A stretch of 64,000 bases of DNA from Clitopilus passeckerianus (lineage: Eukaryota; Basidiomycota; Agaricomycetes; Agaricales; Entolomataceae), in contig CALYLX010000037.1 in the NCBI GenBank assembly GCA_944990035.1, positions 1-64,000 on the forward strand, given 5' to 3'. Below are positions 12,129-22,870 of this stretch, one piece after another. The position numbers were made by a program, and so were the translations under genes. The notes beneath the pieces are model-generated. The model was not told where the DNA came from. It made no database searches and was given only the letters and a program-made list of their open reading frames with translations. Within the stretch, counting starts at the first letter, position 1; each line of letters starts with the position of its first letter.

Positions 12129-13286
12129 CTAAACCTCCTCAATAAACCTTGATCCCGAAACAGGCCTCTTTTGTTTGCTGTGCTTCTTCGAAGGCTCTTC
12201 CGTCTCCCAGCTATGCCTCTTGATATAGTCTTCCCCATCATGATGTGCTTGCTCGAACTCATATCCGTTGTCTCCCACCCAAGTTCCCTTCTCGCATTCG
12301 TCAAGGGCATTGATGTAGTCCCATGTTGGACTTGGTTTATCCACGTCGGGCCCCTGTTCGAGTTTCCTCATTGTCTCCTCTCGGTCTTTCTCCACCTTCT
12401 CCTTTCGAACCCTCTCCTCCTCTTCTGGGTCGTCGATTATCTCCTCAGCTTCAAGCACAGGTACCTTCAACTTGTACCGTTCTTCAAACTCCTTCTGCTG
12501 CTGTTCCTTGGCCCGTGCCTTTGCAACGGCTTCAGCATTCGCTTTAGCATCGGCCTGAGCCTTCTCGATTGCCTCTTTGGCCTTATCCCAGCGGCCACAC
12601 TCTTCGAGCCAGCGTGTGTAGCTGAATTTGGGCGAGAAACCGCTGCGGAGTTTCGGCTTAGGAGGGAGGAGGGTATAGATATCGTCGGGTGAGAGATCCT
12701 ATAGAGAGACACGAAGGTTGGCGATGGGACGAACAGGGAGATGATCGATGGTACTTACAGGAGTAATCCTGTTCTTCAAGATCCCTCTTGGGTGGCTCTT
12801 TGTACTGTGCGCCTGTTCCGGCTCCCTTAGATCCGCTAGCGAAGCCAGCGCATATTCCACCTCTGATTTATATAGACTTCTCCTCTTTTCCCGCCGTTCT
12901 AATCCCTTTTCCCGTTCCTCGTCCCTCTTTTTGCGAAGACGGTCTCGGGCTACCCAAGTCCAGAGGAAAACGCCAATGGCAAGGCAGGCGAGGGGCATAG
13001 CGATGCCGAGGACGATCGCAAGTCGGTTTTCGGGAGGGGCGGTATCAATGTCTTTGTCGAGGATCTTCTCTGCGGCGGTGGAGGTAGGCTTGGCAAAGAG
13101 ATCGGTCGGGATGACGGAATAGGAGGGAAGACGGGGTATCCAGTCATCCTCCTCAACCTCGGTTGGTGATACGAGGATGAGGGTGGATGTACTTTCCGCG
13201 ATTTCGTCGATTATGTATGTAGTCATGGTCGGGGGAGTTGGGGCGGGGGTTGGTCCAACAGTCGCAGCAGATGCAGCGGCCGACAT
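12129..13286 (-). CDS. Single-pass membrane protein, unrecognised
   Basis: Two exons (13286-12759 and 12698-12129) are separated by a 60 bp intron with GTAAGT and CTATAG ends; the join keeps frame (KNRITP|DLSPDD). The product is about 365 residues. The first 90 residues are Ala/Thr/Pro-rich and probably extracytoplasmic. A hydrophobic helix (residues about 90-112, LAIVLGIAMPLACLAIGVFL) is followed at once by a basic stretch (RDRLRKKRDEE), suggesting a membrane anchor with a cytosolic tail. The tail contains SYTRWLEECGRWDKAKEAI, a charged coiled-coil segment and an acidic end. There is no clear signal peptide. I do not recognise the family. Confidence 0.7.
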
Positions 13287-15092
13287 GTTTGGTAAAATAT
13301 ACGACGAGTGTTTTGTGATAGTGTGTTATGATAGCGATTGCTTGAGAAGAAAGTGTTTTCTGCAAGTTGTTTGAGCTCACGTCAAGTGGGCGGTTGTACG
13401 TAGGCGAATTGTGATCCATTTCCAGCTCAAAGCTTCCTCTATTTATGCAAGTTCTGCATAGGGGAAAGGCGAGCATGAGGTCATTTCTGAAGAGGAGGAA
13501 TCACAACGTCGAGGAGAAGTGATGTCAACGGGGTCGAGGAGTTAAAGAGGAGGGGAGGGTAAGCTTGTAGGAGGACTAGGGGCTAAGTCGGAGAAGAGGA
13601 GTCACTGAAGGGAAGCTCAGGTGCAAATTGGCGTTGTGTAGAGAGACCTAGTGGAAGGACTTCTCAGTATGACTCAACAGAGAATAGCGAATGAGGTCGT
13701 GATAGTGAACTACTGGACATGCTGGGAGGGTTAGATACGCTACTGCCATCTAGCGTAGGAGTCACCGCGACTTGGGAGCCTTTGCCGAGTGAGCAACTGA
13801 TGGGGATGTTTCGTTCAAGGGGGAGAAGGAGGCAGAAAAAGCAGAGACGACGACGAAAAGCGAACATTTGCCGTCATTGAATCATAGCTGTCATAGTATT
13901 CCTCTTATCTTCCGCATGGGCACAATCAGTTGAAGCGCTTGCCTCGATTCTTTGTCGGGTGGGCTAGTCTTATGGGCACAGTACCCACCACATTCTGGCC
14001 GTATAAGTATCAGCAGCGCAGCCTACGTTAGGGGTCTTCGTAGTGAAAAGGAGACTGCCAGGAGGATAAAGGAGTTGATGGAGTATGATAGGAGTTTGTT
14101 GGCCTTGGAGTACTCTGACCTTCAGTTTCAGCGACAGACCGAGCATGAGGTATCGGTGCAAGCCCAGTCCAGAGCGTACCAGCCAGCTCATCAAGCCATA
14201 AGTGGTAGTACGCATCAGCGACGTTTTTAGATATATCGAAGTTCGAGAAGCAAGATAGGTGCGTCAGAAGCAGCGTCGGAAGCGGTGATTATCTCAGCCC
14301 CTTTTACCTCCATGTTCCCTATTTGCGCCACGAAAAAGTCTCTCCGAACCACTTGCCCTTCTTCACAGAAGAGCGTCAGAAAGAACGTCATGACAAGGGA
14401 GTGAAGTAGGAGAACTGACGTGGTGAGAGGAGAAATGATCCCGGTCTCGGGAAGGGTTGTTACCGAACAGAGGTGATACCGAGGGACCACATCGTTGTGG
14501 GTGAAATGTGGGACACTGTGGGTGTATGCATCTCGGCTTCGGGTGAATTGTCGAAGTCCCGACCGAGTAGGGATTTCTTCCATGTTTGGAGTCAATATAA
14601 CAAGGTTAGAAGTAGTAGAACATCAGTGAAAAGTCAAAACATTGATGCTACCGGCTTTGGAGCCTCATGGGCGATGGGATGCCTGAATGCCGGCGGCAGA
14701 AGCTATAAGATATCTTACTCTGACAGTACGGCTGTAGGGCTGAAGGTCATGAGGAGCAGAGGTATATGTCGAACAGAAAAATTGGCATAGCAACTGGCGT
14801 GGTGTATTGGACGACCATAGATACAATGTGATAGATCGGTCCTATGGATGGAAATCAACTTCGTGATAATGTAGGAATTCAGATGCAAAGATATAGAATA
14901 CGTGGAGATGGGGATGTAGTGAAATAGACGTGAAAGTGAGATTAGAAGATGATGCTTAGAATAAATATCAATAAGTATAGATACAACATAAGTTATATTT
15001 GAGTCCTTGTTCGATACGTGACCCCGTTATGCGTCGTTTGGGGTCTTCGTGGCGATGGTCGTAGCCCAGAAATGCAGGTGGATATAACGAAA
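13287..15092. other. Mostly non-coding; one possible coding exon
   Basis: No confident gene lies in these 1.8 kb. A plus-strand open frame ending at 14230 contains a protein-like helix (SEKETARRIKELMEYDRSLL, then ALEYSDLQFQRQTEHEVSVQ) after a possible TTAG acceptor near 14030. It has no ATG and no recognisable upstream exon. It may be the last exon of a small gene or a relic. Confidence 0.3.
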
Positions 15093-15747
15093 TCATGAGT
15101 GCCAAGAATCCGAGTCCGAGTCCGATGCTGGGGGGCTATCAGGGAGCCGTCGAGGTGAGGGAAAGAAGGATTCTCCGTGTTTATTGAGACTCTCCATTTC
15201 CAGTAGACAAGTCCCTTCTTTCCATGATTCTGTGGGTTCGTGTGCCCTCAATATTTTCCAGCCGAGGTAGATGGAACAACCAAGACAGCTGATTTCTTGC
15301 ATGGTATGGGCACCCGTCACCATCAGTTGGACGCTTGGACGCGACAGCTTCACATTGTATCTGGTAGTAGAGGGCGAGTTCAATGATTCTGAAGACAATG
15401 GAAAGGCGGACTTGAACGTACGTTTCTGTAAACAATTTGGCTTTGCCCGAAAATCCTCTGAATCCTCTCGAATCAGGGGGGAACTGCAGGCAACGGTTTA
15501 GCATCAGTGGGTCGAGCAGCCGAGAATTCAATACACTTACTGCACTAGGGGGCAGGAGTACATTGTGCGAGGTAATACACGTCCCACATTTTTTGCATGT
15601 TAGCGGGCGAGGGACGCTGGGAAGCGGTCGAGTGTGGGAGGCTGGACGAGCGGACCGTGGTACGGGTGGTAAGCGACGGGGGGACGGCGATGAGGAGGCA
15701 GCTCTGCTGATAGAGGGAGGCACTTCAAGCTCGTAGATTGTGTTCAT
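15093..15747 (-). CDS. Yippee-like zinc-binding protein
   Basis: Three exons (15747-15541, 15483-15422, 15360-15093) are separated by 57 and 61 bp GT-AG introns; both joins keep frame. The proline-rich N-terminus (SPSPRRLPPVPRS) precedes a Yippee domain: first zinc pair CKKCGTC with ITSHNVLLPP, then GFRGFSGKAKLFTETYNVK, VTGAHTMQEISC and the second pair CLGC, then YLGWKILRAHE and SWKEGTCLLEME. These match the family signature of two Cys-x2-Cys motifs with the conserved FRGFSGKA and LGWK blocks. The tail is acidic and Ser-rich. Yippee proteins are small conserved eukaryotic zinc proteins, some acting with GID/CTLH E3 ligases; the cellular role here is unknown. Confidence 0.85.
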
Positions 15748-16395
15748 CGTGTAATCAGAGGAAGAGAGGACGCCAGAGACGCGTCGCGCGGTGACGGCGG
15801 TAGCAGGTTCGAGGGGAAAATATCGGCGGCCACTTGGCTTTCAGAGGCTTATGTTTATAAGTCGCACGGGTGATGATAGGATTTGTGTTGATCGTTTTAT
15901 ATTGGGTTTGTTCCTGATGCTAGTGGGGGCATCCAGGCTGACTGGGAAAAATGATGGCGCTCATCCCTTTTCTCCGTTCGCTCGAAATAACGTCCCTTGG
16001 GATTAAAAACTCGGTTCATCATGCTTTCCCTGGGTTTTCGACTCACCCGACCTTCAAGCGCGATCGTCCAATTGAAAATGAAGCGCTCGCTGTCTTTGAG
16101 CTTTTGTCGACGGCGAAAATAGGAGCCCATATAACAAAGCCCAGTCAAAGCCCAGTCTTGCCCTCCTAATCGATTGCCTGTGATCCCAACGACCCTTGAT
16201 AGAGATTTCTGGTTTCAACCTGAATTGAGTTTCATCGTCGACCGTGCATGTCGCTCAATCAGGTAATGTGGCGTCGCCATTTTGATCAGATCTTAGCCAA
16301 AAGCAGTAAAGGTTCGGGAGAAACGGAGCACCATTATCTGTAGGTCCCAGGGTCCTGCGGTTAGGCTCTTCATTCCACTATCACCGTCGCCGACA
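15748..16395. other. Divergent intergenic region
   Basis: This 648 bp region separates the divergent start codons of the Yippee-like gene and allantoinase, and probably holds both promoters. I see no additional gene. Confidence 0.45.
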
Positions 16396-18168
16396 ATGAC
16401 GAATTCTGCTGCGCGTTACGTGGTTTGCACCGGTAATAACGTTCTGCTCCCAGATAACGATGAATCATGCCCAGCCAGCCTTAAGGTCGATCTTTCTACA
16501 GGAAAGATTGTGGAAATCAGCCTTGGATCTCAGCCACAGCCCCCAGACGATAATCAGACTTTGTGGGTCAATGCTGGAGAAAAGATGGTGCTTCCAGGAC
16601 TCGTAGAGTAAGCGTCTCAGGTTGAGAACTGTTGGTGGCGATTAGATGATTAATCTCTAGATGATCGTTCACTTCAATGCAGTGCTCATGTTCATCTGAA
16701 CGAACCTGGACGTACAGATTGGGAGGGATTCTGGACTGGGACTAGGGCAGCGTTATCTGGCGGTGTCACGACTGTTGTGGATATGCCATTGAACTCGATT
16801 CCGCCCACGACCACGGTTGAGAACTTGCGCATCAAACGAGAAGCTGCCAAAGGACAGTGTCACACAGACGTCGCGTTCTGGGGAGGCGTAATACCTGGGA
16901 ATCACGTCAGTCTTGAGTTTTCCTGTGATGTAGGTCGCGATATTCATACCCTTCTTCACAGGGAGATCTAAAGCCTTTGCTCGACGTCGGTATCAAAGGA
17001 TTCAAATGTTTTCTTATCGAGAGTGGTGTTGAGGTAAGGCTTCCATGCTCCAACACCTTATCTCAGTTACGGAGATCTGAAATCTTAACGTAACATTCCT
17101 AGGAATTTCCATGCGTTACTGCAGATGACGTAGTCGTTTCCATGAAAGAGCTCCAAGTATGTTTTCCAGGATTTCATTGACCCCGGGTTTCTGAACTGAT
17201 ATCTTGAACACGTCCCCGTAGAACAGATCAACAGTTCTTCTCTTCCATGCGGAGCTCGCTTCTGAAGGAACAGCTTCGGACAAGGGAGATAACTCCAACT
17301 CAACACCACTATCGACCGATTCAACTTCTTCTGACCCCACACTCTATTCAACATTTCTCCACTCTCGCCCAGAAGATTTAGAGACCAACGCCATATCTCT
17401 AATCGTCCGTCTGCAGAAGCAATACCCTGATCTGCGATGTCACATTGTCCATCTATCCGCTTCGAGTGCGCTTCCCCTCATCCGAGCGGCCAGATCTGCC
17501 GGTCTCAATCTCACTGTTGAAACATGCTTTCACTATTTGTGTCTCTCGGCCCAGGAGATCCCGCATGGTCATCCCGAATTCAAGTGCTGCCCTCCTGTCC
17601 GTGAGGCCGCTAATAGAGACGAGCTGTGGGACGGCCTGAAGGAAGGTCTCATTGACTGCGTCGTCTCGGACCATAGCCCGTGCGTTGCTACCCTCAAGCG
17701 GCTCGAGGACGGGAATATCATGGAGGCTTGGGGCGGTATCAGTACGCTGGGTTTGGGGTTGAGCCTCCTATGGACCGAAGGCAAGAAGCGAGGGGTCACA
17801 CTTTCTCAAATCGTCAGCTGGACAAGTAAGAAGACTGCAGAACACGCAGGCCTTGGTCATCTGAAAGGTCAACTCAAGGTCGGACTCGACGCCGACTTCA
17901 TCATCTGGGACCCTGCCGCTGAATTCAAGGTCTGTCGTCATCCCTTGGGTCATTGCACCTTTGCTATGAGCGAATATTAACGCCATCGACTCTTTGTTCC
18001 ATTTCCTAGGTTACCACCGAGTCCCTAAATTTCAAGAATAAATTATCTCCTTATGTTGGACTTACACTCCAAGGTCAGGTGGATAAAGCATACCTGCGTG
18101 GGTCATTGGTTTACGAGAGGACCGCTGTTGATCCGTTCAAAGGTTCTCCTACCGGGGAATTGCTTTGA
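16396..18168 (+). CDS. DAL1: Allantoinase
   Basis: Six exons (16396-16607, 16683-16905, 16962-17033, 17103-17156, 17222-17929, 18010-18168) join in frame through GT-AG introns. The product is a cyclic amidohydrolase that hydrolyses allantoin to allantoate in purine degradation. Seen in order: metal-binding [50 protein letters not shown] with the lysine expected to be carboxylated, [29 protein letters not shown] with the catalytic Asp, and [12 protein letters not shown]. All key metal ligands appear present. Length (about 475 residues) suits the family. The acidic insert between VLFHAELAS and the [12 protein letters not shown] region is usual for allantoinases. It is convergent with the permease gene. 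Confidence 0.93.
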
Positions 18169-18641
18169 AAGTTGTTCTTTGTACGGAATATAGAACCATC
18201 ATATTTTGTCGAAATCTCGCTTCAATCTACATACATACCACAAAGCTAGGTTCCTTAGTGTCTGCATCATCAAGCGCCTCTGATTATGATTGAGATAGTG
18301 GCGGAGGCTTGATAATTGATTGGACCTCTTGACCCTTGCACAGCCAATCAATATCGCATTCTGTGACGAGTTTGATGCCATTTCGTCAAAAGAACACAAG
18401 AATTGAATGAGCATGAGACGTGTATTGAAACTCGACATAGCAAATTCTGAAGCGAAAGACAAAATCTCGGTCACAATAAACTTTATAATGACACTCCAAC
18501 GGTGGAGAATAGTGGATAAAAAATATAGGGATGCAAGAGGAAGACGATCATATCAGAGAAAAATGGACCCTAAATCGAAAGACGAGGTAAAGTTGGAGAA
18601 AGTTGAAGGTGGTTACGATCTTGGCTCTTCTCAAACTTCGA

Positions 18642-21018
18642 CTAATCCTCGCCTAAACGCCTAACGACCACAAGGTCATCGCGGGCCGCATCGGTGGATT
18701 CCAAACCCTGGACGATGAGGTCCTTGCGGAGCCAGCGGTCCTCTGGAGTTACATACCAGCTGATAATACCGAGAATAGTGACGCTTCCGAAAATTACGCA
18801 GGCCTGAGAGTGAAGGTGAGCAGTCAGAACATTGGGCAATCAAAAGGAACTTACGAAGTTGAAGGTTTCAGAGGTGACTGGGAAGAAGAAAGGAGAAATA
18901 TCAACCTGGGATGGGAGTTTAGCCGGGATTGGAACAGATATAATGGTTGCATAACTCACCGAGAAGACAAGAGCATTGAAAAGGGCGGCCGAGATGTAAA
19001 AGGGCACTCCATATTTGCCGAGGTAAAAGTAGGAGGATGTGAAGCGTCCACGGGTCATGGTCAGGCGCAAGAGCGCAATCAGGCCGTATGCCGCGATAGT
19101 CGGGATACCACCGGCAGAGACCAAGGAGGTGAAGGCGACTTGACTAGGGAGAATCGTGCAAAGGAGTGCTGCACCGAAGACATACATAACGGTGACTGCA
19201 CGCTTAGGTTGGCCCTGCTTGTCGACTTGGCCAATCCATCCGGAAAGGGGGAGAACGCCATCCCGTGCAACGGCAAAGATGAGGCGGGAAGCGGCAACAA
19301 TAGCAATGCTGGTGTTCTGCGGTGTGCATAAGAATCCGATTTGCGTGCAAAATCCAGGGAGATACTGACCAGGATCAAACCAATCGCGGCAATAGCGGTC
19401 ATGAACGCACTTCCACCACGACCCAACGCGAGTGCGTACAATTGGACGAAAGGCTGCGGAGCTCCGAGGGAAAAGAGGACGTCAAAGTCGGGCAAGCAGA
19501 ATAAGAATAGGATGGTGGTGATGAATCCCAGAACGCCGGTAAGAACTGCACTGCTGAGGATCCCTTTACCGACCGTGACTCGGGCTTGTTTGGTCTCTTC
19601 TGCAATGTGGCCGGCAGCGTCAAAGCCCGTCATTGTCCCTGCTGTGAAGAGGCTACATGTAGATCAATATGCTGGCTAAAGTGAATCCAAGAGAAGACAT
19701 ACAAAGACAAGAGCCAGTTCCATCCTGCTGGCGCTCCAGTTCCGTTGTCTATATAGATATTCAGCGGATGCTCTGGCTACCATCGTGTTAAGGACGTACA
19801 AGTCTGGGTAAAGACCTCTCCGGCGGAACGGAAGCCATAAGTCCTGGACACCCCGATGGGCAACCAGATGAAGCACAGGAGGAAGTCGACGAAGATAAGG
19901 CCAATCGAAACCCTGAAGATTAAGGAATAGAGGCGAGGTGGCAAATAGTTGATAGCCACGGAGATGATCAGAATTGCCTCGGAGAGTGCCCAAATGAAAG
20001 CCCTCCATTTGACATTATCATTAGTGATGCCTCCAGGGAAGTCAATTTCCCAGACTGCGAGCTGAGACACGAGGTAGTTGGCTGTGGTCTGGAAAAAGGT
20101 ACAGCAATCAATGAATGGGCATGTCGAGGTAGACCTCTCATGAAAGGGCTTACCTGACAGTTGCCCGCGGCGAATGTCATCCACGCAGTGCATGACCACC
20201 AAGCGACGATGAAGCCCACAAAGCGAGCATATTTTGGCCCTGCACTCTCGGCGGCCCAGATATAGATAGAACCGGAGACAGGTAGGGCAGAGCAGATTTC
20301 GGCCAGGATAGCAGCAGTAATTGTCATGAAAACGATCGTGATTAAATAAGACGACCTGAACTCTGATTATTGCTTTGATCAAGAGCTCAATGCGCTGAAA
20401 GTTACCAGATAGCAGCGGGGCCGCCTGCAAGAACACCTAGGAAGAGAACCGATCTAAAGATTCCGATCAGCTTCTTCGAATAGCCATCAATATCAAAAAA
20501 AGTCTAACCTGACGCCTCCAATGAAGTTCGAAGCACAGAAACTAGCGCCGAAACTTTCCACGATATGCCATGTTCGATGAAGTTGCTAAACGCCGCATTG
20601 ATATTTACCAGGGTGAGGGTATTTCACAAATACAATCCAACTTTACTTACCTGCTTATATCCGAGTTGACGCTAGAACATGAGGTCAGTACTGTCAGTCC
20701 ACACCCCTAGAAAGGGGTGGAATAAATGGCGATACTGGGAGGGCTTCCCTACGCAGGTATGAACTCTGGTCAGGTTCGAGCGGTATAATCTCAATCCCCT
20801 CGTAATCGATGACCTCTCGGACAATGAAAACAGAGGGGATACCCGCAGCCAATGCTCCAGTCTCGACCAAGAAAAATTTTGGACGTTACCGATACAGTTC
20901 AATAGTGCGTAGGAATTTCGGTCCCTGGTATGCCTGGGATCTTTACCAGCTGCAGCTCGTCGGAGTCGATGGATTCATTATCTTCGACGTCGCGTTTGTT
21001 GGTTGTTTCGACAGACAT
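18642..21018 (-). CDS. APC-family permease, probable thiamine transporter (Thi9-like)
   Basis: The gene has many exons. Exon 1 (21018 to 20947) encodes MSVETTNKRDVEDNESIDSD and ends ELQL. A 275 bp intron, a 21-nt exon (20671-20651, RQLGYKQ) and then QLHRTWHIVESFG follow. About 12 hydrophobic segments come next, with APC-family blocks such as ILAEICSALPVSGSIYIWAA, GFIVAWWSCTAW, TGFDAAGHIAEET, ASRLIFAVARDGVLPLSGWI and SYFYLGKYGVPFYI, ending in RRLGED at 18642. The family includes GABA/choline permeases and the fission-yeast thiamine carrier Thi9. The sequence of the protein alone would only say amino-acid-type permease. The TPP riboswitch in intron 1 points to thiamine (or a precursor) as substrate. 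It probably acts at the plasma membrane. Confidence 0.82.
20672..20946 (-). promoter_or_regulatory. Regulated intron 1 of the permease with two candidate 5' splice sites
   Basis: The donor GTAAAG at 20946 joins in frame (ELQL|RQLGYKQ) to the acceptor CTAG ending at 20672. A second donor, GTAACG at 20889, would retain 57 nt containing an in-frame TGA (20901-20899), limiting the product to 39 residues. The TPP aptamer lies 30 nt further downstream. A G-rich hairpin (CACCCC/GGGGTG, about 20700-20720) sits between aptamer and acceptor. This layout resembles the alternative-donor control known for Neurospora NMT1, but which donor is used with ligand is inference. Confidence 0.65.
20738..20858 (-). 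promoter_or_regulatory. TPP (thiamine pyrophosphate) riboswitch aptamer in intron 1
   Basis: Read on the minus strand, all TPP-aptamer elements occur in order. P1 is GGAG/GGCT at the start pairing with AGCC/CTCC at the end. P2 is GCGGGTA (20846-20840) with TACCGC (20785-20780). P3 is TCCCCTC (20839-20833) with GAGGGGA (20801-20795), capped by a long loop. The pyrimidine-sensing UUGAGA is at 20794-20789 (consensus CUGAGA). AACCUGA (20776-20770) is followed by the P5 region, and the conserved GCGUAGGGA lies at 20754-20746. Fungal TPP switches sit in introns of thiamine genes and alter splicing. The host intron (20946-20672) is about five times longer than its neighbours. Confidence 0.88.
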
Positions 21019-22870
21019 TGCAGAAAGGAGGATAATGGGAAAGGGCAAACTCAGGACCGCACTCGGAGCGATTCGCGTCTGGCAGGCGCGGAGTTTGATT
21101 TCCATATCTGGCCGCATCTATTATTATCATCTATTCTCAATCCAACATCTCAGACTCGGACTCTACTCAAACTCTTAATCTGGATTTATTTCGCTACACG
21201 GGATCTAACGGACAATTGGCCTTGACTCAAGGGTAAACTCTCAGGCAGGCACTGTAGCTGCTTAGTTAGCTGGAAGACTTTGAAACGGCTACCATCAGCT
21301 TGCAGAAATCTAAGGTGTGGTTCAGACGCACCACTGACCAATCACACTAATGTATGTATCCGTTCATTCTCTTGCTAGCCATGATTCACTAAAAGCATGG
21401 GATGGTAGATTTGTATGAGTTATAAAACACATGCCCTGCTCTCTTCAGCACCGCTCAGGCACACCAAAACGGGCTTTAAAGGCAATTTATCTCAGGTAAA
21501 GGAGTCTCGGAGCCTGTACGCCAACGGTCTGCAACCTTCAAATTAATAGAACTGACTCGCAACGGGAAGGAGATATGACTCATGGTTGAACAGGGATTAC
21601 GGATGAGTACTCTATATGCTTTGTCTTCAAGACAGCTTTAATTGACGGGAAGCTTGACAGATGGATTCCAGCAGACTCAGTTTACGGGCTGCATTCAATT
21701 CAAGGAATCTGATGCTCATTGGTTACTAGCTTAAGCACACGGGCTGAGGTTGACCCGGCAAAGTACGGACCCCGCTGCACGGAATTTCTCTCTCTGATCA
21801 AGATGAGAGTCTATTTCAACGTTGACTTGATAAGGACAGCGGCATGCCAGGGATGATCAACTGGCACTCAAGTTTGGCTCGGAGTGATTTTGGTGTTCAA
21901 CTTACCCTTGAGATATTCAAAAGGCGTCATGGAAACACATTTCGAGAGATCTTGAAAGGGCAAGGATTGGGGATAATCGTAGGAAATATAGTTTCTTGAA
22001 GGGCCGATGGGCCTGGAACTTTACGGGTATCAGTACTATCATTATAACTTTTTACGACAACATGTTAGATCCATCATTTGGGCCAAATCAGGAGGCTGAA
22101 TTAAAGCTGAATTTCAGCCCGTGCAAAGCACGGGTAACGGCTAGTTACATGATATATCCTCAACTTTCTTGAGCTTCATTGTCACATAGAAATTCGAAAT
22201 GCATTCCTGAAATCTTGAAGCAATTTGCAACACCAAATTGGGTGTTTACACGCCGGATCGGAAGTGGCACATTGTGAACCTCTTCTTCACGAACTATTTT
22301 ATATACTGTCCGGCATAGCACTCACAACGCTTGGACTTCATCAAAGTATGCATCAAGACTATCACCACCGTGGATTTCTGGTTTCAGTAGACTTACCAGT
22401 GACTGTTCTTTTGTACCGATTAAGCTGTTTTCAAAACAGAACACATAAATTCTGGATTCAATCAAAGCCTCTGTTTCGACGTGCGTGTGCAGGGGAGGAT
22501 TGCAGGAAAGGGCTCACCGGTTTCAGGGTGTTTCAAGCTTTTGGCTTCATCCAGCTCAATTGGTATGGTATAAACGCTGGCAAAAACAGACCTCGCAACT
22601 TGAGCACCTAAATTTGGGAAGGAAATTTTTGCGGACTCAAGACTCATGCTTCCTTGACTTGTGTTTGGTGACTTGCGTTTCTAGGCCGTGGAGTAGGATA
22701 GCGTAGATAAACCAAAATTTAGATCCCAGTGTTGAGTAAAGATACGGAAATGCAGTAGATTTCGGAAATATGTGTAGGGCTACGAGAAGAATCAAATCGT
22801 AATGCAAAGGAAGGTTCGGTGAGTATCTTGAAAAGCGTCTGGTAAACATGGATATGAACCAAGCCTGCTT
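21019..22870. other. Intergenic region with a mobile-element terminus
   Basis: No protein-coding gene is supported in this 1.85 kb. Short ORFs lack motifs. The region contains the Helitron-like 3' end listed separately; the DNA to its left may be the body of that non-autonomous element. Confidence 0.45.
22118..22145 (+). mobile_element. Helitron-like 3' terminus (hairpin plus CTAG|T)
   Basis: A perfect 7-bp stem CCCGTGC/GCACGGG with an AAA loop (22118-22134) is followed six bases later by CTAG (22141-22144) and then T. Helitrons end in a short GC-rich hairpin just inside a terminal CTRR and insert between A and T, and this hairpin sequence resembles those I know from other Helitron families. 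No Rep/helicase ORF is present, so this would be a non-autonomous copy. The 5' end (TC preceded by A) cannot be fixed from one copy. Confidence 0.6.

Noticed and set aside
14227..14595. Minus-strand 122-codon frame with a hydrophobic stretch
   Set aside because: No homology signal, no exon structure and a poor start context; likely chance.
15951..16169. Short plus-strand frame in the Yippee/allantoinase promoter region
   Set aside because: No motif, and it overlaps the probable divergent promoters.
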